Of a stretch of 64,000 bases of DNA, positions 57,293 to 64,000 are shown piece by piece. The stretch's first letter is position 1, and each line of letters starts with the position of its first letter. Both the position numbers and the translations under genes were made by a program. The stretch is taken from assembly GCA_017436905.1 (NCBI GenBank), contig JAFSCF010000014.1:62001-126000 (forward strand). The letters run 5' to 3'. The notes beneath the pieces are model-generated. The model ran no database searches. It was not told where the DNA came from and saw only the letters and a program-made list of their open reading frames with translations. Source of the stretch: Clostridia bacterium. GTDB lineage: Bacteria; Bacillota; Clostridia; UMGS1810.

Positions 57293-57328
57293 AAAACGGG
57301 CATCTTTAAAAGATGCCCGTTTTTTATT
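57293..57328. terminator. Terminator of the oxidoreductase gene
   Basis: AAAACGGGCATCTT (57293-57306) with complement (57310-57323), A- and T-runs on both sides. It overlaps the stop of the gene at 57324. Confidence 0.85.
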
Positions 57329-58598
57329 TCAAATATTCTTTTTCATACTCAAGCACATCAATAACTTTGTTTTCAAGACGTGATTTTTCAGCCGCAAAGG
57401 TAGCAAGATGATTTTGTACTGATATCTGAATTTCGCTGAGCCATTCGTCCTTACGGTCTTCAGCAATATAGTCATACAGAGCGCTCACAATTCCTCTGTC
57501 GCCGCCACCGTGACCACCAACAATTGTGTCATCAAGTTTTTTACCGGTAGGCATAGTGGTTTCAAAAGTTCTTGTTTTAAAGTTAAAATACTCTATCGTA
57601 TTTTCGCGCATATCACCGTAAATTTCGCCATCTGTGCCCATAACGCGGATAAATCTGCTGCCTTTGTTGAAAGCACACATATTAAACGATGCCACTCCGC
57701 CGTTTTCAAATTCAAGATTTACAACCTGATGGTCTACAACGTCATTATCACATTTAAAAACGCATTTTCCGTATTGAGTAGTTTTTAAAACTTCTATAAT
57801 ATCCTCGTCTGTTGGATTAACCTTATCAGTACAATAGTCTCTGCAGCCAATATCATTTTCGTTATTAAGATAAATCTTTATCGCATTATAATAACATTCA
57901 TCAGCATATGGGCAACCGTCAATGCAATAATCCGGTGCACCTTCGGGAGCGTTTTCTTCTTTAAAGTATGAAAGCGAACCAAACGAATGAACCTTAGTAC
58001 ATTTGCAACCCATAAGCCATTGAATTATATCAATATCATGGCAAGCCTTTGCAAGAAGCATATTGGAACTTCTTTCAGTATTGCACCAATTTCCCCTTAC
58101 ATAACTATGGCTTTGATGCACATTGCCAACACACTCACTGTGATGTATAGAAATAACCTTTCCCAACTTACCCGCATCAATATATTCTTTAATTGCAGTA
58201 AAGAACGGAGCATACCTTAAAACATGGCAAACCAGCATCTTTACGCCTTTTTCTTTTGCGAAATTCGCAATATCTGCACACTCTTCGGGAGTGGGTGCTA
58301 CCGGTTTTTCTAAAAGAATGTCGTATCCTTGCTCTATCGCTTTCATCGCAGGTGCATAATGCAGGCCGTCTGATGTTGCAATAACTGCAATATCTGCAAA
58401 TTTAGGCAACGAGAGTAATTCCTCCCATGTTTCAAAGCACATATCGTCAGATACGTTATGTGTGTTTTTGATATAATCCCTGCGTGACTCAATTAAATCA
58501 GCAACTGCAACAACTTCAAACCCCATATCTTTCATATGGTTGGTATAAATGCGACCTCTGTTGCCTGCCCCTATCAAAATTACTTTTAAAGTATTCAT
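57324..58598 (-). CDS. Gfo/Idh/MocA-family oxidoreductase
   Basis: 424 residues from the ATG with GGAGG upstream. Rossmann motif ILIGAGNRGR (8-17), catalytic EKPVAPTPEE and the C-terminal dehydrogenase domain. It is longer than the usual ~340 because of a cysteine-bearing insert (CIDGCPYADECYYN). Such enzymes oxidise or epimerise sugars and inositols with NAD(P). The genes at 58905-62300 suggest it works on a sugar-derived substrate, but it is separated from them by ~300 bp. Confidence 0.9.
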   Translation of the reverse strand: MNTLKVILIGAGNRGRIYTNHMKDMGFEVVAVADLIESRRDYIKNTHNVSDDMCFETWEELLSLPKFADIAVIATSDGLHYAPAMKAIEQGYDILLEKPVAPTPEECADIANFAKEKGVKMLVCHVLRYAPFFTAIKEYIDAGKLGKVISIHHSECVGNVHQSHSYVRGNWCNTERSSNMLLAKACHDIDIIQWLMGCKCTKVHSFGSLSYFKEENAPEGAPDYCIDGCPYADECYYNAIKIYLNNENDIGCRDYCTDKVNPTDEDIIEVLKTTQYGKCVFKCDNDVVDHQVVNLEFENGGVASFNMCAFNKGSRFIRVMGTDGEIYGDMRENTIEYFNFKTRTFETTMPTGKKLDDTIVGGHGGGDRGIVSALYDYIAEDRKDEWLSEIQISVQNHLATFAAEKSRLENKVIDVLEYEKEYLK

Positions 58599-58904
58599 AA
58601 TTGTCTGCCTCCAATTATTTTCTGTAATGACACCATAGTACCACAATCAACAATTATTTACAATATTACAAACAAAAATATTTTTCTATTATAAAACTTT
58701 GCTTAAAGCGGGTTTGTATAGTTGCAAGTTCATCTTTTGCGTAGTCATATTAAACCTTAACATAAATAATATCTATTTTCTATACTTCAAAGTCAAAATA
58801 AATAGCCAAAAGAAATTCCGGGTACATAGAATTTCTTTTGGCATGCAATAATGTGACGATAAGGCAATTATTTATTGGCAGATAATAATCGCCTTATCAG
58901 GGAG
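58599..58904. other. 306-bp intergenic region with two hairpins
   Basis: AT-rich gap without a credible gene. It holds a perfect 14-bp hairpin GCCAAAAGAAATTC (58805-58818, 58829-58842) and a longer imperfect one (58858-58865 with 58891-58898, GATAAGGC) after the DUF4432 gene. Neither has a classic T-run. A weak minus-strand TTGACT-N19-TATTAT could start the oxidoreductase transcript. Confidence 0.5.
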
Positions 58905-59960
58905 TTAGCAATTTATTGAATTGATTTTTTCTTTTACTTTATCAGCATCAGTTTTGTTTATATATCCTGCTTCCATATAAAATTCAAGTGTTTCGTTCGG
59001 TGCAAGTACTTTTAACTGACCGTTATTTTTTGCATTTTCATATCCTATATGTTCAGCAGTAGCAGGAAGCACCATTCCCATAGAATCCTCATTATTGGTT
59101 CTTGAAATCCAGCGAACCCCGTTACTGAGAACATCCGTAGGATGTGACACATAGCATGCGCCATCATCTGTGTATTGCATTGTGTACGCTCTGCCGTTTT
59201 CGTCGGATTCATACTTAATACCAAAGCAGATTTCGGGGTCATAGCATTGACCTTTGGCACCTACTTTATTCATAATTGTAAGGTCTTTTTCAAGATTATC
59301 CATATAATCTGTTAATGCCTTTGTGCCGTCTGTTCTGTAAATTTTTATATGTTCTGTATCATACTTTGCACTACAGATTAATTCCGCTCCATCAAAAGGT
59401 CTGAAGTTAATATGGCATAAATACATATACTCCATAGGATACGCACGTAGATTTTCAAGTTTCACATTTATCCTGAACAAACTGCTGCTTTCATACAGTT
59501 TAATTTCTGGCGAAAATCTATATTTTCTTATAAATGCAGTATCGTGATTAAGTTCACCGCCAAGACAAATATATTTGCCTTTTTCATCTTCACCGCAAAT
59601 AATATATGCACTATCATATAAAGCATTTGGAATTTCGCCATGATGAGGATGGTTTGCGTCAGGAGCACCAAAAGAAATTACTCCGCAATGATACAAAAAC
59701 CCGCCGTAATTTTCAAGGTATGTCATAGTGTTTTGCGGTTCTTTTACTGTTGTCTGCATAGAGATTTCTTCACCGTCAACTTTGAAATGCCAGATTTGCT
59801 GACCCTTAAAGGGAGTAAATATAAATGAGCATTTTTCATTTTCTATCTCTAATGCTTCCACTCCTGAACTGTACTTAAATGCTTTAATTTTAAAACCACC
59901 GTAGGTTATGAAATCTTTCTTACTTTCTGTAAAAAAATTTTTCTGCAAATCTATTTTCAT
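58905..59960 (-). CDS. Aldose-1-epimerase-like protein (DUF4432-type)
   Basis: 351 residues, all-beta. HCGVISFGAPDANHPHHGEIPNA carries the histidine-rich segment of galactose-mutarotase-like folds, and EYMYLCHINFRPFDGAELIC matches the DUF4432 group. It is predicted to bind or epimerise a sugar. The ATG has GAGGTG. It lies downstream of the terminator following the creatininase-family gene and has no clear promoter of its own, so read-through may drive it. Confidence 0.8.
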   Translation of the reverse strand: MKIDLQKNFFTESKKDFITYGGFKIKAFKYSSGVEALEIENEKCSFIFTPFKGQQIWHFKVDGEEISMQTTVKEPQNTMTYLENYGGFLYHCGVISFGAPDANHPHHGEIPNALYDSAYIICGEDEKGKYICLGGELNHDTAFIRKYRFSPEIKLYESSSLFRINVKLENLRAYPMEYMYLCHINFRPFDGAELICSAKYDTEHIKIYRTDGTKALTDYMDNLEKDLTIMNKVGAKGQCYDPEICFGIKYESDENGRAYTMQYTDDGACYVSHPTDVLSNGVRWISRTNNEDSMGMVLPATAEHIGYENAKNNGQLKVLAPNETLEFYMEAGYINKTDADKVKEKINSINC

Positions 59961-59973
59961 TTTTTCACCTCAA

Positions 59974-60010
59974 TAAAAACAAAAAGGGCATACTTAAAAA
60001 AGGTATGCCC
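59974..60010 (-). terminator. Terminator after the creatininase-family gene
   Basis: On the minus strand GGGCATAC (60010-60003) pairs with GTATGCCC (59993-59986), then TTTTTGTTTTT. It closes the M24-ASRT-creatininase unit. Confidence 0.8.
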
Positions 60011-60017
60011 CAATTGG

Positions 60018-60752
60018 TTATACAATCTTTTTCTCTAAGTATTCAAGAGATTTTTTAACCATTTCGTCACCGATTTCAGTTGATGCTTCTGCAGCACTCT
60101 TTGTAAACCAGTGATTAATATCACCAAGTCTGTCAAGTTTAACTGCATCAGGGTAAAGTGACATAAGTATAGAGCACTCATACTTACCTGCATGATCATA
60201 GCCTGTAGCATTCTGCACTTCCGTGCTCATTGTGGGGATAACCTTAATCCATGAGAACGGATCGTCACCGCCGCCGAGGTTTTCGTAGTATGATGCGTAG
60301 TTTTCACTACCCCACCAACCTCTGCCTTGAGTTTTTTCTAAGTAACGCATTGTAGCACGTTTTGCCGCTTTCATATATGAAAGTGTCATAGGCATAAGGC
60401 TTTCCTGCTCAAACTGGTGATGGATTACTACATAGATATTGCGTAAACCTGCATCTAACATATTCATAAAAATCTGGAAAAGATATGCTTCAAAAACATC
60501 TTCTTCAATATGCACTGTACCGCTTGTTTCATCGGCAACGGCGTAACTTGATGGGCTGTAGTAAATTGTCGGAGCAATCATAATCTCTTTTTTCTCAGCA
60601 AGTTTTTTAATTAAGCCCTCTGCGATTAAAGTATCGCAGCCATATGAGCAGTGAGGACCGTGATATTCAACAGTTCCGCCACAGATAACTGTGGGAATTC
60701 TGTCTTTTTTAACACGTTCAACTTCTCTTGGAAAACTCATGTTATATTCCAT
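60018..60752 (-). CDS. Creatininase-family amidohydrolase
   Basis: 244 residues from the ATG with AGGTG upstream. The first metal cluster of the family is intact: Glu and His in VEYHGPHCSYGCD, plus its Asp. The C-terminal DHAGKYECSILMSLYPDAVKLD closely matches creatininase. The second ligand motif (NGHYEN in Pseudomonas creatininase) reads HHQFEQ, so one histidine is shifted or replaced. Family members include creatininase, formamide deformylases and peptide-maturing peptidases. Not next to a redox-peptide cluster; co-operonic with a creatinase-like M24 protein. Confidence 0.88.
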   Translation of the reverse strand: MEYNMSFPREVERVKKDRIPTVICGGTVEYHGPHCSYGCDTLIAEGLIKKLAEKKEIMIAPTIYYSPSSYAVADETSGTVHIEEDVFEAYLFQIFMNMLDAGLRNIYVVIHHQFEQESLMPMTLSYMKAAKRATMRYLEKTQGRGWWGSENYASYYENLGGGDDPFSWIKVIPTMSTEVQNATGYDHAGKYECSILMSLYPDAVKLDRLGDINHWFTKSAAEASTEIGDEMVKKSLEYLEKKIV

Positions 60753-60763
60753 TATTTTGCACC

Positions 60764-61135
60764 TCATTCTGTATAAGCGAGAGTTGTATAGAATGCAAGA
60801 TTCGGCTGAGTATTGTCGAGTCTGCCGTACTGCACAACTATTTCGCAGTTAGAAGTTAATTTCATAGCATACTGCGTTTCAAATGGAACTTTAAATCCGC
60901 ACATATCATCAATATTGTTTGTACGGAAGCAACGTACTCTGCCGGCTTTAACTGTCCATTTGATGTCTTCGTATGCGTCTTTATCCGTAAAGAAAAGTTT
61001 TACGGAAATTTCAGCGTCAACGTCGCTGTCGTTTACTATTATAACAGATTCGTGTCCTTTTGCAACACCCTCACCCTCGGGTGGGAGTTCACAATCAGGA
61101 ATAATCCATACTTTCTTTCCTATTTTATCACACAT
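60764..61135 (-). CDS. Anabaena sensory rhodopsin transducer (ASRT)-like protein
   Basis: 123 residues, all-beta. The sequence follows the cyanobacterial transducer along its length: a start like KVWIIPDCELPPEGEG, then ESVIIVNDSDVDAEISVKL, FFTDKDAY, and the C-terminal IVVQYGRLDNTQPNLAF. The superfamily is thought to bind small molecules such as sugars. There is no rhodopsin here. It overlaps the M24 gene by 8 bases and precedes the creatininase-family gene by 11, so it is an operon member, perhaps a ligand sensor or substrate carrier. Confidence 0.85.
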   Translation of the reverse strand: MCDKIGKKVWIIPDCELPPEGEGVAKGHESVIIVNDSDVDAEISVKLFFTDKDAYEDIKWTVKAGRVRCFRTNNIDDMCGFKVPFETQYAMKLTSNCEIVVQYGRLDNTQPNLAFYTTLAYTE

Positions 61136-62300
61136 CGAGTTCTATAATTCCTTTCTTAAGGTAATCTGTCATCTTGCGGCAGCCATCCTTAGTGATAGCA
61201 GCACCGATTTCCCACCTGCAACCAAATCCATTGCCCATGATAAATGTATCAACCTGGAATGTCATATTTTCTTCAAGTTTGTAGTTTGAGTCTGTTTCCA
61301 TCCATGGTGGCTCAACCTCAATCATACCTGTTCCGTGACAAGGTCCGTATACATAACTCTCTTTAAAGCCATTATCAACATACATATTATAGAAGCCCTT
61401 AGCAACATCAGATGCCATAACACCTGCTTTGAGTTGGTCAATTGTCCAGTCGTGGGCCTGCTTACAGAATTCAACAACTCTGCGTCTTTCACCTTCGAGT
61501 TTACCCATAACAACAGGCAGACCGATTGCAGGTGAATAACCGTCAATTTTTGCAGAAAGGTTAAGCTGAACAATATCACCTTTGTTAATTGTTCTGTAAC
61601 CTGAACGGCTGATAGCGTGGCTTGTTGATTTTTCGCTGAATACGTACATAGGAAGACCTTCGTATTCTGCGCCTTCTTCATAGATAACACGCTGAGCGAT
61701 ACCTACCATCTGAAGTTCTGTTACACCAGGCTTTAAGTTGCGGATAACCTCATCTGTTGCAAGGTCAACAATTCTGAAGCCTTCCTGAATACAAGCAAGT
61801 TCGTTAGCACTCTTGATTTTACGGAGTTCAACCATAATATCATTACACTTAACGATTTCTACATCAGGATAACTGTTTTTAAGACCTTCGTAAATAGGAA
61901 GTGTGCACTCAACATAACTACCAAGACCGATTTTAATATTCTTTCCTGTTACGCCGATTGCTTTGAATACATCTTCAAATGTGTTTGCTTTAAGTTCGGG
62001 ATATGAGGGGTCTGCAGATTCTCTGAACTCTCTCAGGCAGAACACCTTATCAATCTTACCAACGTCCTGAGCAAAGATAATGCACTCAGGTCCTACCATA
62101 AGTGCCGCATCGCCGTTTGCAGCAATCGCAACACCAGCACGTTCAAAAAGTGGCCAGAAGCCGCTGAAATATCTTGCGTTAGCATAGTCTGACTCGGTTG
62201 AAGAAACAACCATTACATCAAGACCTTTTGCAGCAACTAATTTTGCCGCTCTTGCGATTCTTTCTTTGTACTCATAATCAGGTATACAAATTCTTGCCAT
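61128..62300 (-). CDS. M24-family protein, creatinase-like (metal ligands missing)
   Basis: 390 residues: N-terminal creatinase-N domain (1-150) and a pita-bread domain. In metal-dependent M24 enzymes two aspartates occur in vDlG and SDiTR; here these read LNLS and SPAIG, so both are absent, as in creatinase. STSHAI places a histidine where creatinase has its catalytic His, and GPCHGTG keeps a second. It should therefore be a metal-free C-N hydrolase or related enzyme, not an aminopeptidase. First gene of its operon; its AAAGGAG ribosome site abuts a 13-bp-arm palindrome. Confidence 0.88.
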   Translation of the reverse strand: MARICIPDYEYKERIARAAKLVAAKGLDVMVVSSTESDYANARYFSGFWPLFERAGVAIAANGDAALMVGPECIIFAQDVGKIDKVFCLREFRESADPSYPELKANTFEDVFKAIGVTGKNIKIGLGSYVECTLPIYEGLKNSYPDVEIVKCNDIMVELRKIKSANELACIQEGFRIVDLATDEVIRNLKPGVTELQMVGIAQRVIYEEGAEYEGLPMYVFSEKSTSHAISRSGYRTINKGDIVQLNLSAKIDGYSPAIGLPVVMGKLEGERRRVVEFCKQAHDWTIDQLKAGVMASDVAKGFYNMYVDNGFKESYVYGPCHGTGMIEVEPPWMETDSNYKLEENMTFQVDTFIMGNGFGCRWEIGAAITKDGCRKMTDYLKKGIIELDV

Positions 62301-62311
62301 AAAAACATCTC

Positions 62312-62340
62312 CTTTAATTAATAATGTTTATTAATTAAAG
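62312..62340. promoter_or_regulatory. Palindrome at the M24 operon 5' end
   Basis: Perfect 13-base arms CTTTAATTAATAA (62312-62324) and complement (62328-62340), loop of three. It overlaps the ribosome site of the M24 gene on the minus strand. Either an operator or a hairpin that hides the ribosome site. Confidence 0.6.
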
Positions 62341-62392
62341 TATATATCAGCACAAAAAATTTGTATTTAGAAAATTTTCAATAGTTTTTGCA

Positions 62393-62422
62393 TTATATTA
62401 AATTTATTTAATTTAATATAAA
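62393..62422. promoter_or_regulatory. Inverted repeat upstream of araC
   Basis: TTATATTAAA (62393-62402) with TTTAATATAA (62413-62422), just before the araC -35 box, in the divergent gap. A plausible binding site for the AraC-type regulator. Confidence 0.5.
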
Positions 62423-62426
62423 CCAT

Positions 62427-62454
62427 TGACAAGTGAACACAAATTGATAAAATG
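62427..62454 (+). promoter_or_regulatory. Promoter of the AraC-type regulator
   Basis: TTGACA (62427-62432), 16 bp, TAAAAT (62449-62454). Confidence 0.7.
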
Positions 62455-62473
62455 TATATAAGAGGTGAATATT

Positions 62474-63346
62474 TTGGAGCATAAGTTAAAACGGTTTTCC
62501 TACGCAATTACCGTAAGCAAAATTGCAAATCTTCATTATTTTGAATTTACAAATCAGTTCCATACAACTAAAGGAAACCACGCTTTTCGTGAACTTTTAT
62601 ACGTCGACAGCGGATTTATTACCGTTGATGCTGATAATTATACGGGAATTATAAAAGAAAATCAATTAATAATACATAAAAGCAACGAAGAGCATTCTCT
62701 TTCATGTCCGGAAGACGAAGCATCGAATGTAATAATAATAGGCTTTGAATGCAACAGCGAAGAACTTGATGTTTTTTGCGAATCACCCGTTACATTAAAT
62801 GAAGTTCAAAAAAGGTTGCTTACGGAAATCATAAAAGAAGGACGAAATGTTTTTGAACCGCCTTATGATATACCGGGACAAAAAGATATGAAAAAAAGAA
62901 AGGAATACCCGTTTGGCGCTGACCAGTTAATAAAAATAAAATTAGAAAATTTATTCATCGAACTTATTCGCAGCAAAAACAATATCTCAAGCGAAGAAAC
63001 AAACGATATTTCCAACGATAAAATTCAGGAAATATGCAGATACCTGAACGAGAATTTTAAAGAAAAAATCAGGCTTTCCGAACTTTGCTTTTTATTTGGA
63101 ACAAACAGCACTACACTATGCAATAAGTTCCGTGCATCTTACGGAGAAACGGTAATATCCTACATAAATAAATTGAAAATCAAAGAAGCAAAAAAATTGA
63201 TGAGAAGCGGACGTTACAATCTTACCGAAATCGCATCAATTGTAGGTTTTTCATCTGTTCACTACTTTAGCAGAACTTTTAAACAGCATGAGAAGAAATC
63301 CCCCACCACATATATTAAAACTATAAAAGCAAGGCTTATGATTTGA
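62474..63346 (+). CDS. AraC-family transcriptional regulator
   Basis: About 290 residues from a TTG with AGAGGTG upstream (a GTG three codons earlier lies inside that site). An N-terminal cupin-like ligand domain (~20-110, HAFRELLYVDSGFITV) and a C-terminal double helix-turn-helix (~190-285, LSELCFLFGTNSTTLCNKFR, then LTEIASIVGFSSVHYFSRTF) are complete. It is divergent from the M24-ASRT-creatininase operon and very likely its activator, with the small-molecule substrate as ligand. Confidence 0.92.
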   Translation: MEHKLKRFSYAITVSKIANLHYFEFTNQFHTTKGNHAFRELLYVDSGFITVDADNYTGIIKENQLIIHKSNEEHSLSCPEDEASNVIIIGFECNSEELDVFCESPVTLNEVQKRLLTEIIKEGRNVFEPPYDIPGQKDMKKRKEYPFGADQLIKIKLENLFIELIRSKNNISSEETNDISNDKIQEICRYLNENFKEKIRLSELCFLFGTNSTTLCNKFRASYGETVISYINKLKIKEAKKLMRSGRYNLTEIASIVGFSSVHYFSRTFKQHEKKSPTTYIKTIKARLMI

Positions 63347-63426
63347 CTTCTAATAGATATCAATTGGATGAATAATATACCTTAAATTGCCAAAAATAAT
63401 AAAAAATGCAATGGAGGTAAAATTAA

Positions 63427-64000
63427 ATGTTTAAACACGAAAAAATGCTTTTTCATCCCGTAGAGGTAGAAAGACCAAATCCACAATATGCCGTATTACT
63501 TCAAGAACAACTTGGCGGTGGAAATGGAGAACTTAAAGCAGCCATGCAATATATGTCGCAGAGTTTTCGAATTAAAGACCCTGAAATCAAAGACTTATTT
63601 TTGGATATAGCAGCAGAGGAACTCGGTCATATGGAAATGGTTGCCCAAACTATTAATTTGCTTAATGGTCATGATGTAGATGCAACCAAAGTTCAGGCAG
63701 GAGAAGTTCAGTCACATGTTATTTTGGGGTTAAATCCCGGTCTTATAAATGCCTCGGGCTATTCCTGGACTGCGGATTATGTTACAGTAACCGGAGATTT
63801 GTGTGCTGATATCTTAAGCAATATTGCATCTGAACAACGTGCAAAAGTAGTTTATGAATATTTATATCGTCAAATAAATGATAAAAAAGTAAAAGAAACT
63901 ATTGATTTTCTTCTTAATCGAGAAGAAGCGCATAATCAAATGTTCCGTGACGCATTCAACAAAGTACAAAACAGCGGTTCTAACAAAGATTTTGGTACAA
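63427..64000 (+). CDS. Manganese catalase / CotJC-like protein (3' end outside window)
   Basis: About 191 residues are visible from the ATG with GGAGG upstream, nearly the whole ~190-residue CotJC length. The four-helix ferritin-like bundle has dimanganese ligands in NGELKAAMQY, AAEELGHME, ASEQRAKVVYEYL and NREEAHNQMF. CotJC is a spore-coat protein with manganese catalase fold; non-sporulation Mn catalases are longer. It starts 80 bases after araC with no terminator between, so its link to the catabolic genes is unclear. The end runs off the window. Confidence 0.9.
   Translation, partial: MFKHEKMLFHPVEVERPNPQYAVLLQEQLGGGNGELKAAMQYMSQSFRIKDPEIKDLFLDIAAEELGHMEMVAQTINLLNGHDVDATKVQAGEVQSHVILGLNPGLINASGYSWTADYVTVTGDLCADILSNIASEQRAKVVYEYLYRQINDKKVKETIDFLLNREEAHNQMFRDAFNKVQNSGSNKDFGT

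Noticed and set aside
59045-59260. 71-codon minus-strand frame inside the DUF4432 gene
   Set aside because: It lies in another frame on the same strand within a conserved coding region and has no start signals.
60018-62300. Firm annotation as creatinine degradation genes
   Set aside because: Both hydrolases resemble that pair but have diverged at key positions, and the neighbours are sugar-type enzymes; the substrate cannot be assigned from sequence.

Overview
The window reads as chromosome of a low-G+C, Gram-positive, endospore-forming anaerobe of the class Clostridia, probably an uncultured gut lineage. The evidence is the content and order of conserved genes: spoIIE, a SpoIID/LytB-domain protein, a LonB-type spore protease, a CotJC-like manganese catalase, the yybS-gdpP-rplI-dnaB cluster and the tilS-hpt-ftsH cluster. 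Promoters are canonical sigma-A sites, typically TTGACA-N17-TATAAT, and intrinsic terminators separate most operons. I saw no rRNA, tRNA, CRISPR array, prophage or intact insertion sequence. Species-level identity cannot be read from this sequence.

Layout: 1-3664 (minus) holds mutS2 (cut by the window edge), rdgB and galK. 3665-5107 is a dense regulatory patch. It has a 23-codon membrane peptide with a converging antisense RNA (type I toxin-antitoxin-like), a ~145-nt hairpin RNA gene, and an XRE regulator divergent from a small helical protein across a perfect palindrome. 5212-14473 (minus) carries rpoC, rpoB (with a long acidic tail) and lonB. 14685-23408 (plus) carries yybS, gdpP, rplI, dnaB, tilS, hpt and ftsH. 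23511-29546 carries an XRE regulator, a large secreted beta-helix protein, a small Cys-rich protein, coaX, a YgjV-like protein and an ECF S component. 29606-33546 (minus) carries a small membrane protein, rsmE, prmA and an ABC exporter. 33716-37989 (plus) carries spoIIE, a small membrane protein and guaB.

38017-38910 has a second small helical protein preceded by a second copy of the hairpin RNA, then repeat-rich DNA. 39004-41146 is secDF. 41241-44691 is a three-gene surface polysaccharide operon. mgtC, argH and an SH3-NlpC/P60 protein follow. 48247-52052 is a RseC-like protein, an ACT-domain protein and dapB-dapA-asd (lysine/diaminopimelate branch). 52223-56410 is the SpoIID-like gene, queA, tgt (queuosine) and a HAD phosphatase. 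56895-57134 is an orphan structured RNA gene. 57324-63346 holds catabolic-type genes: a Gfo/Idh/MocA oxidoreductase, a DUF4432 epimerase-like protein, a creatininase-family protein, an Anabaena-sensory-rhodopsin-transducer-like protein, a creatinase-like M24 protein and a divergent AraC regulator. The window ends inside a manganese catalase gene.

The least ordinary items are the two paralogous UUGCGACAUA hairpin RNAs, both near small proteins that share a C-terminal FExGxxLGxK motif; the type I toxin-antitoxin-like locus; the orphan ncRNA at 57 kb; and the creatininase/ASRT/creatinase-like operon.
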